This document shows, piece after piece, positions 1 to 9,697 of a stretch of DNA of 64,000 nt. Positions within the stretch are counted from its first letter, which is position 1. Each line of letters starts with the position of its first letter. The stretch spans positions 1-64,000 of the forward strand of contig NZ_JAGGLO010000010.1 in NCBI RefSeq assembly GCF_017874475.1. The letters are read 5' to 3'. The stretch comes from Anaerococcus degeneri. GTDB lineage: Bacteria > Bacillota > Clostridia > Tissierellales > Peptoniphilaceae. A program made the translations under genes and the position numbers. Under the pieces are notes generated by a model that was given only the letters and a program-made list of their open reading frames with translations, was not told where the DNA came from and did no database searches.

Positions 1-39
1 ATAGGGTAAATGATTAAATATGTCTTCTTTTTTACTAGA

Positions 40-84
40 AAATCGTGCTGACAGAAGTTTCATCTACTTCTACCAACACGATTT
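40..84 (-). terminator. Terminator-like hairpin after the glp operon
   Basis: An 18-bp inverted repeat (40-57 with 67-84, 9-base loop) pairs completely on the minus-strand RNA if three G-U wobbles are allowed. It lies just after the stop of the DUF1667 gene. The T-run after it is short (TTTTC), so it may be a weak terminator or an RNA-stabilising 3' hairpin. Confidence 0.7.
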
Positions 85-99
85 ATTATAGAACCGTTT

Positions 100-456
100 T
101 TATGAGGCCTTTGATGTGGCTATTACCTTAATTCCTGTGCCTGCTACGTCTTCTATGACGCAGTCGCCAATTTGTACTGGGGCAGGAATGTGGGCTTTGT
201 TTATTTCTTTCATTACTTCCATTATTTTTCCCTTTGGAATAGGTTGTTCTGTTTTTACTGATACTGAATATTGGTTTGCACCATCTACTCTAGCTGTGGA
301 AGTAACAACCCTTACTGGGTTTGAGAGTTCGTTTCTAGCGTATACTTCGCCTCTCTTGCAAGTATTGCCAGTGATATTTGTGATTTGTCCATCTTCTACT
401 GTAACGCTGACTGTGCAGCCAAGTGGGCAATTTATACAGGTTAATTCTTTGATCAT
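100..456 (-). CDS. DUF1667 (COG3862) cysteine-motif protein of the glp operon
   Basis: This 118-residue protein matches the DUF1667/COG3862 family of small proteins with CxxC motifs. The N-terminus reads ELTCINCPLGCTV, with a further Cys at NTCKRGE, so four Cys could bind an Fe-S cluster or metal. The C-terminal half has the family's IPKGKIMEVMKEI segment. Its ATG overlaps the stop of the upstream flavoprotein (ATGA), which indicates translational coupling. It is the last gene of a flavoprotein-flavoprotein-DUF1667 run, where it could serve as an electron-transfer or scaffold subunit, as GlpC does in GlpABC; that role is inference. No membrane segment or signal peptide is visible. Confidence 0.85.
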   Translation of the reverse strand: MIKELTCINCPLGCTVSVTVEDGQITNITGNTCKRGEVYARNELSNPVRVVTSTARVDGANQYSVSVKTEQPIPKGKIMEVMKEINKAHIPAPVQIGDCVIEDVAGTGIKVIATSKAS

Positions 457-1712
457 AAACTCTCCAATCTTACTTCGATTTTTTCGCTATTTTCGTTTAA
501 ATCGCTTTTCTTAAGAACCAAGTCTTCCATTTCACCTGGGGCAAATACTATCTTTCTCTTTTGGGCAACTTCCTTGCCATCTACAAGAAGAACTAGTCTT
601 GATTTTTGATAGATATTGTTTACCCTAAACCTAATTACAACTTCATCTCTCATTGAGCCTGGGGCTATATATTGAGGAACTGTGTAGGTTACGCCATTAC
701 CTGGTGTGAGATGGATTTTCTTTTCATTATCAGCTTTATATTCGTCTTTGATGTAGGCTGCTGCGTTTTCGCCTGCAAGTTCACTTTCTTCTGTTACATA
801 GTCTACTAGGTCGTGAACGTGAAGGACGTTTCCTGCTGCAAATACACCGTCTATTGAGGTCATCATCCTGTCAGATACTTCTGCACCCTTGGTCCTTGGG
901 TCCATCTTGATGTGGGCATCCCTACTTAGTTCATTTTCAGGGATAAGACCTACTGATAGGAGGATGGCATCACATTCTACATATTCTTCTGTACCTGGTA
1001 TGACTTTCATATTTTCGTCAACCTTTGATAGGTAAACACCCTCTACCCTGTCAGTTCCTTCTATATCTGAAATTGTTGTTGAAAAGTATAGTGGGATATC
1101 AAAGTCGTTTAGACATTGAACGATATTTCTCTTTAGGCCTCCAGAATATGGCATAATTTCTGCCACGCATTGAACTTTGGCACCCTCTAGGGTCATACGT
1201 CTTGCCATGATTAGGCCGATATCACCAGAACCTAGGATTACAATCTTTTTACCTGGCATAAAGCCGTCAAGGTTTACTAGTTTTTGAGCTGTACCTGCTG
1301 AATATACTCCAGCTGGACGAGATCCTGGAATATTTAGGGCTCCTCTTGGTCTTTCCCTACAACCCATGGCAAGGATTACTGCCTTTGGCTTGATTTGGAA
1401 CATTCCATTTTCTTCATTCATTAAAGTCAAGGTCTTATCTGGGCTAAAGTCCATTACAATTGTATTTAATAATACATCTATGTCTCGCTCTGCAACTATG
1501 TCTTCATACCTACCTGCATATTCTGGACCTGTTAATTCTTCTTTGAACCTGTGAAGGCCAAAACCATTGTGGATACATTGGTTTAAGATGCCCCCAAGTT
1601 TATTATCTCTTTCTACGATTAAGACGTTTTTTACACCACAGTCATAGGCTCTGGCTGCTGCTGCAAGACCTGCAGGACCGCCACCTACTACTACTAAATC
1701 ATAATTTTTCAT
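453..1712 (-). CDS. FAD/NAD(P)-dependent oxidoreductase, GlpB-position flavoprotein
   Basis: This 419-residue flavoprotein has an N-terminal FAD dinucleotide fold (VVVGGGPAGLAAAARA, residues about 6-21) and a second nucleotide-binding fold (VILGSGDIGLIMARRM, about 155-170). AMGCRERPRG and the SIDGVFAAGN segment are typical of the pyridine nucleotide-disulfide oxidoreductase superfamily. No CxxC redox disulfide is visible. It follows the GlpA-like gene by 9 bp, and a good RBS (AGGAGAAAGAG) precedes the ATG. In Firmicutes and anaerobes this gene commonly sits between a GlpA-like dehydrogenase and DUF1667. It probably passes electrons from G3P oxidation to a nucleotide or other acceptor. The electron acceptor cannot be read from sequence. 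Confidence 0.88.
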   Translation of the reverse strand: MKNYDLVVVGGGPAGLAAAARAYDCGVKNVLIVERDNKLGGILNQCIHNGFGLHRFKEELTGPEYAGRYEDIVAERDIDVLLNTIVMDFSPDKTLTLMNEENGMFQIKPKAVILAMGCRERPRGALNIPGSRPAGVYSAGTAQKLVNLDGFMPGKKIVILGSGDIGLIMARRMTLEGAKVQCVAEIMPYSGGLKRNIVQCLNDFDIPLYFSTTISDIEGTDRVEGVYLSKVDENMKVIPGTEEYVECDAILLSVGLIPENELSRDAHIKMDPRTKGAEVSDRMMTSIDGVFAAGNVLHVHDLVDYVTEESELAGENAAAYIKDEYKADNEKKIHLTPGNGVTYTVPQYIAPGSMRDEVVIRFRVNNIYQKSRLVLLVDGKEVAQKRKIVFAPGEMEDLVLKKSDLNENSEKIEVRLESL

Positions 1713-1721
1713 CTCTTTCTC

Positions 1722-3143
1722 CTACTTTACTCTTCCATCAACATAGTAAGATTCTTTTGAGTTTTTAACTACGTCTGACATATCTTCGTTAAGTTCGCGA
1801 GCTAATATTTCCATTAAATGTGGCAAACAGAATCCGCCCTGGCACCTACCAGCGCTTGCCCTAACACGTCTTTTAATGCCGTCTACAGTCCTTGCTCCAA
1901 GTGGTCTATTGATTGCATCTACTATTTCACCTTCAGTTACAGATTCGCACCTGCAAATGATTTTACCGTAGAGTTTGTTTTTCTTAATTAGTTCTGAATG
2001 TTCTTCGAGAGTCATCTCACTTGTTTTTGGAATTGGTTTTCTATCAGGATTGAAGTTTTCATTTTCAGCAAAGCCGTACTTATCTGCTACGAGATTTGCC
2101 ATATATTTACCAATCGCTGGAGATGATGTAAGTCCTGGAGATTCTATACCAACACAGTCAAAGAAACCTTCCTTGCTTTCTTGCAAGATAAAATCGCCAC
2201 CAACTTCGTGGGCCCTGTTTCCTGAGAATGATGTGATTACCATCCTAACTGGTACGTTTTTAACAGTGTGGTTTGATTTTTCTATAACTTCTTCAAGTCT
2301 TTCTCTTGTTGATCTTCTGTCAGCCTTGTCATCTACAAAGTCTGATGTTGGTCCTACAAGGGTGTTGTTATCGACTGTTGGACTTACAAGGATTCCCTTA
2401 CCCTTATCAGATGGAAGGTTAAACATTACATGGTTTACAAAACCTGCTGTTTCCTTATCTAAAAGCAAATATTCACCACGACGAGCTTTTATTTCATATT
2501 TTTCGTCAGAAATTTGGTTGTGAAGTTCGTCCGAATAGATACCGGCACAGTTTATAACTGCCTTTGTTTCAAAATCACCATCATTTGTATGAAGAACCCA
2601 ATGGTCGTCTTTTTGTTCGATTTTTTCAACCTTGGTATTAAATTTATATTCAACGCCATTGATGTTTGAAACTTCTGCATAGGCTATTGTCATTAAGAAT
2701 GGATCTAAAATTCCTGCTTCTGAACAATAAAGTGAAGCAACAACATCTTCTGTGATATTATCTTCTAGGGCTAGGGTTTCTTCCCTGTTTAGTATTTTCA
2801 TGCCTTTAACGCCATTTTCTATACCATAATCGTATAGTTTTTGGAGGTTTGGCATATCTTTTTCATCATGGCATAGAACAAGGGTTCCGATTTTCTTATA
2901 AGGAAAGGCATATAGTTTGCTTTCCTCATCCATCATGCGGTTGCCTTCTACGTTGAATTTTGCCTTTAGGGTGCCTGGTTCAGCGTCATAACCGCCGTGG
3001 CAGATACCAGAGTTTGCCTTACTTGTTTCAGTACAAACATCTTCGTTTTTTTCAAGTAATAAAAATTTTCCTTTTTTCTTTGATAGGTGGCAAGCGACTG
3101 AAGCTCCAACAACTCCTCCACCAATTATTATTACATCAAACAT
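1722..3143 (-). CDS. GlpA-like FAD-dependent glycerol-3-phosphate dehydrogenase with BFD [2Fe-2S] domain
   Basis: The 473-residue product starts MFDVIIIGGGVVGASVA, a DAO-type FAD fold. The start at 3143 is chosen over an upstream in-frame Met because AAAGGAG lies 6 bases before it and the FAD motif begins at once. The middle matches the glycine/G3P oxidase (DAO) family, with TSKANSGICHGG near residue 40. The C-terminus (about 395-450) is a BFD-like [2Fe-2S] domain: CRCES, then AGRCQGGFC, giving four Cys. This is the arrangement of GlpA-type anaerobic G3P dehydrogenases. It should oxidise G3P to dihydroxyacetone phosphate after GlpK. It has its own promoter and leader hairpin downstream of glpK. 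An L-2-hydroxyglutarate-type substrate is possible but unlikely in this operon. Confidence 0.88.
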   Translation of the reverse strand: MFDVIIIGGGVVGASVACHLSKKKGKFLLLEKNEDVCTETSKANSGICHGGYDAEPGTLKAKFNVEGNRMMDEESKLYAFPYKKIGTLVLCHDEKDMPNLQKLYDYGIENGVKGMKILNREETLALEDNITEDVVASLYCSEAGILDPFLMTIAYAEVSNINGVEYKFNTKVEKIEQKDDHWVLHTNDGDFETKAVINCAGIYSDELHNQISDEKYEIKARRGEYLLLDKETAGFVNHVMFNLPSDKGKGILVSPTVDNNTLVGPTSDFVDDKADRRSTRERLEEVIEKSNHTVKNVPVRMVITSFSGNRAHEVGGDFILQESKEGFFDCVGIESPGLTSSPAIGKYMANLVADKYGFAENENFNPDRKPIPKTSEMTLEEHSELIKKNKLYGKIICRCESVTEGEIVDAINRPLGARTVDGIKRRVRASAGRCQGGFCLPHLMEILARELNEDMSDVVKNSKESYYVDGRVK

Positions 3144-3180
3144 CTTTACTCCTTTTATGTAAAAAACTATATAGAAAAAT

Positions 3181-3207
3181 GAGCGCAAGTATAGAATACT
3201 TACGCTC
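3181..3207 (-). terminator. Leader hairpin (attenuator-like) before the G3P dehydrogenase gene
   Basis: A 12-bp stem with a 3-base loop (GAGCGTAAGTAT/ATACTTGCGCTC on the minus RNA, one G-U pair) is followed by ATTTTTCT. It sits between the promoter at 3238-3266 and the ATG at 3143, so it would end the transcript before the gene unless bypassed. This is the layout expected of a GlpP-controlled antitermination leader. Confidence 0.75.
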
Positions 3208-3216
3208 ATCTCTCTC
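3204..3216 (-). promoter_or_regulatory. Shared glp leader motif GAGAGA-N3-GAGC (copy 1)
   Basis: On the minus RNA GAGAGAGATGAGC overlaps the 5' arm of the hairpin. The same GAGAGA-N3-GAGC pattern occurs at 5400-5412 at the same place in the glpP leader. It is a candidate RNA recognition element for GlpP; binding is inferred, not shown. Confidence 0.4.
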
Positions 3217-3237
3217 CGTTCTTATTAAGTTATATTT

Positions 3238-3266
3238 ATTATATCACAGATTTGAATTTCAATCAA
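3238..3266 (-). promoter_or_regulatory. Promoter of the GlpA-like gene
   Basis: TTGATT (3261-3266), a 17-base spacer and TATAAT (3238-3243) with an extended TGA immediately before the -10. It starts just after the glpK stop and fires towards the flavoprotein genes. Confidence 0.7.
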
Positions 3267-3269
3267 TTA

Positions 3270-5358
<2,089 letters not shown>

Positions 5359-5376
5359 ATCTCTCCCTAAACGCAT

Positions 5377-5408
5377 AAAACGAGCCTAAAATTAATCAAG
5401 CTCGCTTC
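5377..5408 (-). terminator. Leader hairpin (attenuator-like) before glpP
   Basis: On the minus RNA GAAGCGAGC pairs with GCTCGTTTT across a 14-base loop, nine pairs including two G-U, ending in a U-rich arm. It lies between the glpP promoter and the glpP ATG, so it could attenuate the glpPK transcript. Confidence 0.65.
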
Positions 5409-5412
5409 TCTC
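5400..5412 (-). promoter_or_regulatory. Shared glp leader motif GAGAGA-N3-GAGC (copy 2)
   Basis: GAGAGAAGCGAGC on the minus RNA, at the base of the glpP leader hairpin. It matches the motif at 3204-3216 in the G3P dehydrogenase leader, although the hairpin loops themselves differ. Confidence 0.4.
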
Positions 5413-5431
5413 ATTATTATCATGTACCATT

Positions 5432-5460
5432 ATAATATCACACTTTTAGTATTTTTGCAA
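5432..5460 (-). promoter_or_regulatory. Promoter of glpPK
   Basis: TTGCAA (5455-5460), 17-base spacer, TATTAT (5432-5437) preceded by an extended TGA. The leader to the glpP start is about 70 bases and contains the hairpin at 5377-5408. Confidence 0.65.
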
Positions 5461-5483
5461 GTGTTTTCATAAAATAATTTTAT

Positions 5484-6179
5484 TTATATAAATAAGTCTA
5501 GCTCAGCTTGAGTCAATTCCCTATAGTCGCCTTCATTTAAATATGGATCTAAGACTAAATCCCCTATAGCCGTTCTCTTTAAGCCAAGAACCTCGTTTCC
5601 AAGATTAGCAAAAAGTCTTTTGACCAGATGATATTTTCCTTCTGAAACTTTAACTATAGCTTCCTTTTCTCCAGTTATAATTAATTCAGCTGGTCTTGCT
5701 GTGTAATCGTCTTCCTTTATATAGACTCCCTTCTTAAATTCTTCTATATAATTTTTTTCGATTGGGTCTCGGGTTTGGACCTCATAAGTTTTGCTTATAT
5801 TTGAATTTGGACTTGTTATCTTGTGAATAAATTTCCCGTCTGTAGATAAGAGAATCAAGCCTGTTGTATCCTTATCAAGCCTACCTGCGATTGACAAGTC
5901 ATAATTAAGGTAAAAATCATCTAAAAGGTCAATTACTGTTTCCTCTGCGTCTTGGGTTGCGGATAAGACTCCGGCTGGTTTATTTAAAATCAAATAAAGA
6001 TTTTCTATATATTCCACAAAATGGCCCATATAAAAAACTTCGTCAACCATTGGATCTACTTGGACTGAAGAATCCTTGACAATCTCTCCATTTATCACAA
6101 GTGCCCCTTTTTTGGCATTTCTTTTTATATTCTTCCTGGTATCTAAACCAGTATTTCCAATCATCTTATCTACTCTCAT
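5484..6179 (-). CDS. RsuA-family 16S rRNA pseudouridine synthase
   Basis: A 231-residue pseudouridine synthase. It has an N-terminal S4-like RNA-binding region (MRVDKMIGNTGLDTRKNIKRNAKKGALVINGEIV in family-typical order, here split by description: residues 1-35) and a catalytic core from about residue 60 with the motif GRLDKDTTGLILLSTDG, whose Asp is the catalytic residue. VKRLFANLGNEVLGLKR near residue 185 is the usual C-terminal substrate motif. Length equals RsuA (about 230). It modifies ribosomal RNA, most likely 16S U516-type. Its ATG overlaps the padR stop by 4 bp. RluB/RluE-like specificity cannot be excluded. Confidence 0.93.
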   Translation of the reverse strand: MRVDKMIGNTGLDTRKNIKRNAKKGALVINGEIVKDSSVQVDPMVDEVFYMGHFVEYIENLYLILNKPAGVLSATQDAEETVIDLLDDFYLNYDLSIAGRLDKDTTGLILLSTDGKFIHKITSPNSNISKTYEVQTRDPIEKNYIEEFKKGVYIKEDDYTARPAELIITGEKEAIVKVSEGKYHLVKRLFANLGNEVLGLKRTAIGDLVLDPYLNEGDYRELTQAELDLFI

Positions 6180-6502
6180 TTATTTCCCTTTTCTAAAACA
6201 CTGTCCATAGCAGCCTTCAAGCTGTCATAGGACTTGTAAAAATCATCTAAATATCGTCTACCCGAATCTGTAATATAATAGTATTTTCTCCTTGGCCCCT
6301 TCTTTGATTCCTTGAAAGTGCCAATTATCAAGCCCTTTTTGATGAGCCTGGTTAGGATAGGATAAACTGTGCCTTCTGTCATATTATAAAAACCATTTAG
6401 CTTGAGTTCTTCAATGATTTCATAGCCGTAGGTTTCCTTGTTTTTGATTATGTGGAGGATTATTCCATCGATAAGCCCCTTTAACATCTGTGTATCTATC
6501 AT
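6176..6502 (-). CDS. PadR-family transcriptional regulator
   Basis: A 108-residue PadR winged-helix protein. The motif YGYEIIEELKLNGFYNMTEG (residues about 25-44), followed by TVYPILTRLIKKGLI and GPRRKYYYITDSGRRYL, is the family's wing and effector segment. A short C-terminal helix (about 85-105) would give the dimer. The RBS AGGAGG is 5 bases from the ATG. It is translationally coupled to the pseudouridine synthase gene. Its target is unknown; PadR genes often regulate a nearby transporter, and the closest is the ABC-2 exporter beginning 5 kb away, which is not convincing. An imperfect palindrome CTATGTAATACAATATAG lies just upstream and could be its own operator. Confidence 0.92.
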   Translation of the reverse strand: MIDTQMLKGLIDGIILHIIKNKETYGYEIIEELKLNGFYNMTEGTVYPILTRLIKKGLIIGTFKESKKGPRRKYYYITDSGRRYLDDFYKSYDSLKAAMDSVLEKGNK

Positions 6503-6542
6503 AAGGCCTCCTATCTATATTGTATTACATAGTAGCCATCTT

Positions 6543-9104
6543 TCAATTTCTCTTGCAAAAATACTTCATCTGGCAATATTTGCAAGACTCTAGGTCGTCA
6601 GTTCGTCTGTATCCTATATTCCTGTCAATCATCCTTGCGATTTTATCAATTTCATTGATGTCAAAATCTGTCGGTTCAATTTCTATGAGCCTGTCTTCTT
6701 CAATAAAGTATAAATACATCTTATTTAGATGATGATGGTTGCCTAAAATTAGCCACCTATAGGTCATAAGCTGGCCCTTGTAGGCTGGTATTAGTTCTTC
6801 ATTGTATGACCCAGTTTTTATATCCACAATCGATCCGTCAGAAAGACTCAAATCCACCTTTCCTTGGAGGATATAAAAATTCCTATCAAGTTTATAATTT
6901 GTTTCAACGCCAGTAATTTCAAAGTCCCTTTTGATGAAGTTTTCTAGAGAGTTTTTGTATTCAGGATTTTTTTCAAGGAAATCCATAAGATTTTCCCTGT
7001 CATTTGGCATAAGGCTGTAGTATTCTGCAAGCTTGTGGATGTTTGTACCAAAAGATAAGGCCCTTGTGGACGGGGTTTTGAAACCTAGTTTCCTTATAAA
7101 TCTATACTTCAAAGAGCAAGTCTTAAAAATTTCTATATCTGTGGTATAGGCTAAAACTTTCTTTTCCTTTTTCTCCTTAGTCCTTTCAAAATCAAGGCTC
7201 TTGATGGCTGATGACCTTGGGAAGGATTCGGAAAATTTACTTAGCTTATAGTCTTCGCTATTATCCAGAAGAACCAAAAGATTTTTGGCCCTAGTAAAAC
7301 CTGTGTAATATTTCCTGTAAAAATCTTTTACATAAGAATAATCATTAGGGTCAAAGTCTGCTAAAAATCCAGGTTTAGAAGGCTTTGGCGAATCGTAAAG
7401 ACCCGATATAAAGACAACTTCAAACTCAAGACCCTTGGCCTGGTGGATGGTCATGAAATTCACTGCATCCTTGTGGCTATCAATATTTGAATATTCTTCT
7501 ATGGCCCTTGACACAAATAGGTATTCCAAATAAGAAGATACAAATTCCTTGTAATGGTCCATGAGATTTTCATTTTTAAAAATTTCATCAAAATCTTTGG
7601 CAAGATTAATCATTGTGGAAATATTTCCCAGGACTCTTGCCCCATCTAGGTCATCTTCGTCCATGATTAAAAATTTCCTAAAATATTCAAGCCCCATAGC
7701 CTTATAAAAAAGATTGGTAATTGAAAGGTCGCTTTCTTTTTCAGCTTCTATGAAATTTTGTATTTCCACATCTGCCTTCAAACTTTCGTCTTTTCCTAAA
7801 TAATGCAAGTAGTTTTTATACTTAGCCTTATTTTTTGCAAAGCCACCATATATTGTAGAAGGGTCTTCATAAATAGTTTTAATTTGGCCAATTTTCATGA
7901 TTAGGTAGATAAAGCCCCTGATTTCATCCCTCTTAAAAAACTGGGAAGATTTTTTATTCAAAACCCTAATTCCCACCTTTTCGAAATAGGACTGGAGTTT
8001 TGAAACATAGGCGTGGTTCAAAGATGGAAACAAAAAGGCAATCTGACCAAGATTTATATCTTGCTTTAAAATCCTAATTATTGTTGCTAGGTTCTTAAGT
8101 TCACCCGCCCTAGCCCTTACAATTGTATTTGGGTTTATTTCCTTATCGTTAGACCTCAAATTTTTTTTATTTTCACTGGCATAGTCTTTGTTATCAAGCC
8201 ATTTTAAAGACTTATCAATTATTGCCTGGTTGGACCTGTAATTTATATCGAGTTTGTAAGTAAAAGCCTTATAGCCCTTGGCCTTAAAAAACTTTTCCGA
8301 AAAATCTGTGAGATTCCTAGGATCTGCACCCCTAAAAGAATAAAGGGACTGGTCGTCGTCACCAAAGACCATAATTTCCTTATCTTTTACCAAATTAAAG
8401 GCGATTTCTTGCTGGATATAGTTTGTATCTTGGTATTCATCCACAATTACAAAATCAATTCCATTTCTGATTGCATCGCCCCTGACAGGATCTTTTAAAA
8501 GCAGGTAAAAATCCCTCAAAATCATCTGGAAATTAATCAGATTTTTTTCCCTCAGAAGCTTTTCGTGAGTCAAAAAAATTTGCCCAGCAAAAACTTCCCT
8601 AGGATTTTCTGACTTCAAAAGCCCTTCAACATCAATTAGTTTGTTGGTAATTTCTTCGTAAATCCCTTTGATTTCCCAGGCATGGTTGTAGGTTATGTAT
8701 TTTTCGTAATTTTCTATTTTTTTATAAAGGTCTAAGTTTTTTTCAATCAAGTAACCTTCAACAACCTGGTCTATAACCTTGGCATCCAAAAACGGCCTGT
8801 CAAGAGATGGATATTTTTCAAGAAAATCCAGAGCAAGGGAATGGAAATTCCCAATCATCATATCCTTAAGTTCGGTCTTGATCCCTTCCCTATTAAATTC
8901 AGAAATAATCCTTGTTTGAAGCTCGCTTGCAGCTTTTTTTGTGAAGGTTGTAATCAAAATCCTATTTGGGCTAAGACCCTGGTTTTTGATTAGGGAAATG
9001 ACTTTTTTTACAATCGTGTAGGTCTTTCCTGTCCCAGGCCCTGCAATAACAGCAGCCGGCGTCTGGGCCTTTTCTATAATTATCCTTTGGCTTTCATTTA
9101 TCAT
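6543..9104 (-). CDS. UvrD/PcrA-type DNA helicase with C-terminal Fe-S PD-(D/E)XK nuclease domain
   Basis: An 853-residue superfamily 1 helicase. Walker A is AGPGTGKT (about residue 20), motif II DEYQDT, motif III GDDDQSLYSFRGA, motif IV NYRSN, motif V MTIHQAKGLEF and motif VI GFTRAK. The last 180 residues form a PD-(D/E)XK nuclease: GTNIHKLAEYY, GKVDLS and IVDIKTG, then QLMTYRWL. One Cys before this domain (TCSLKYR) and three after it (CKYCQMKYFC) form the AddB/Cas4-type [4Fe-4S] staple. It is therefore a helicase-nuclease for DNA end or repair processing. The gene is coupled to the GNAT gene upstream. No addA/addB partner is adjacent. Confidence 0.93.
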   Translation of the reverse strand: MINESQRIIIEKAQTPAAVIAGPGTGKTYTIVKKVISLIKNQGLSPNRILITTFTKKAASELQTRIISEFNREGIKTELKDMMIGNFHSLALDFLEKYPSLDRPFLDAKVIDQVVEGYLIEKNLDLYKKIENYEKYITYNHAWEIKGIYEEITNKLIDVEGLLKSENPREVFAGQIFLTHEKLLREKNLINFQMILRDFYLLLKDPVRGDAIRNGIDFVIVDEYQDTNYIQQEIAFNLVKDKEIMVFGDDDQSLYSFRGADPRNLTDFSEKFFKAKGYKAFTYKLDINYRSNQAIIDKSLKWLDNKDYASENKKNLRSNDKEINPNTIVRARAGELKNLATIIRILKQDINLGQIAFLFPSLNHAYVSKLQSYFEKVGIRVLNKKSSQFFKRDEIRGFIYLIMKIGQIKTIYEDPSTIYGGFAKNKAKYKNYLHYLGKDESLKADVEIQNFIEAEKESDLSITNLFYKAMGLEYFRKFLIMDEDDLDGARVLGNISTMINLAKDFDEIFKNENLMDHYKEFVSSYLEYLFVSRAIEEYSNIDSHKDAVNFMTIHQAKGLEFEVVFISGLYDSPKPSKPGFLADFDPNDYSYVKDFYRKYYTGFTRAKNLLVLLDNSEDYKLSKFSESFPRSSAIKSLDFERTKEKKEKKVLAYTTDIEIFKTCSLKYRFIRKLGFKTPSTRALSFGTNIHKLAEYYSLMPNDRENLMDFLEKNPEYKNSLENFIKRDFEITGVETNYKLDRNFYILQGKVDLSLSDGSIVDIKTGSYNEELIPAYKGQLMTYRWLILGNHHHLNKMYLYFIEEDRLIEIEPTDFDINEIDKIARMIDRNIGYRRTDDLESCKYCQMKYFCKRN

Positions 9105-9601
9105 AAGAATCTCTCATAGCAAATTCTAGGCTTTTTTGTCCCTTCTTCGTCAATAAAAATTTGCCCTATCTTTCTAAAACCGAGTTTATTAATTAGGCCA
9201 CGCATCTTGAAATTATCCTCATGGGTATCAATCCTAAGTGCATCGAAAGAATTTTTCTCCGCATAGATTATAATATCTATAAAAAATTTCGTAGCAATTC
9301 CCCTCTTGGTCATATCCATGCCCACTGCAAAGGTGTGGATAGTAAGAGGTTTTCTGCCTTCAAAGTCATCTTCCCAAGGCTTGTAGGCTTCCTCCTTGTC
9401 ATCGGATAAAAAAGAGTAGGCACAAACCACACCTTGGTCTTCATAAACAAAAGATTTGCCAGTTGCAATTTGACCTTTTAAAAAATCTTCATTCATAGAA
9501 CCAATCTGCCACTGGTCAATTCCCTCGTCCTTTAGAGATTTTTTCGCATTTTCAATAATATTTACAATTTTCTTTAAATCCTTAATCTCAGCTTTCCTCA
9601 T
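9101..9601 (-). CDS. GNAT-family N-acetyltransferase
   Basis: A 166-residue GNAT enzyme. The acetyl-CoA site is HTFAVGMDMTKRGIATKFF (about residues 90-108), followed by the family's ALRIDTHEDNFKMRGLINKLGFRKIG. It transfers an acetyl group to an amine of an unknown small molecule or peptide. The ATG at 9601 is chosen; a TTG six codons upstream also opens the frame and overlaps TATAAT, so the 5' end is uncertain. The stop overlaps the helicase start (4 bp), so the two are cotranscribed. The function is not predictable beyond the fold. Confidence 0.85.
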   Translation of the reverse strand: MRKAEIKDLKKIVNIIENAKKSLKDEGIDQWQIGSMNEDFLKGQIATGKSFVYEDQGVVCAYSFLSDDKEEAYKPWEDDFEGRKPLTIHTFAVGMDMTKRGIATKFFIDIIIYAEKNSFDALRIDTHEDNFKMRGLINKLGFRKIGQIFIDEEGTKKPRICYERFL

Positions 9602-9637
9602 GTATCCATTATACTCCAATAAAGAAAGACTTTAGGA

Positions 9638-9666
9638 TTGTTAAGGACTCTTCAAAGTGATATAAT
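9638..9666 (+). promoter_or_regulatory. Promoter of the flavin oxidoreductase gene
   Basis: TTGTTA (9638-9643), 17-base spacer and TATAAT (9661-9666) with extended TGA. It lies between the divergent GNAT and oxidoreductase genes. Confidence 0.6.
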
Positions 9667-9697
9667 ATTGTTAAGTAATAGACAGAAAGGATAATAT

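Noticed and set aside
1975-2523. Long open frame antisense to the GlpA-like gene
   Set aside because: No start context or recognisable domain; the gene on the other strand is unmistakable.
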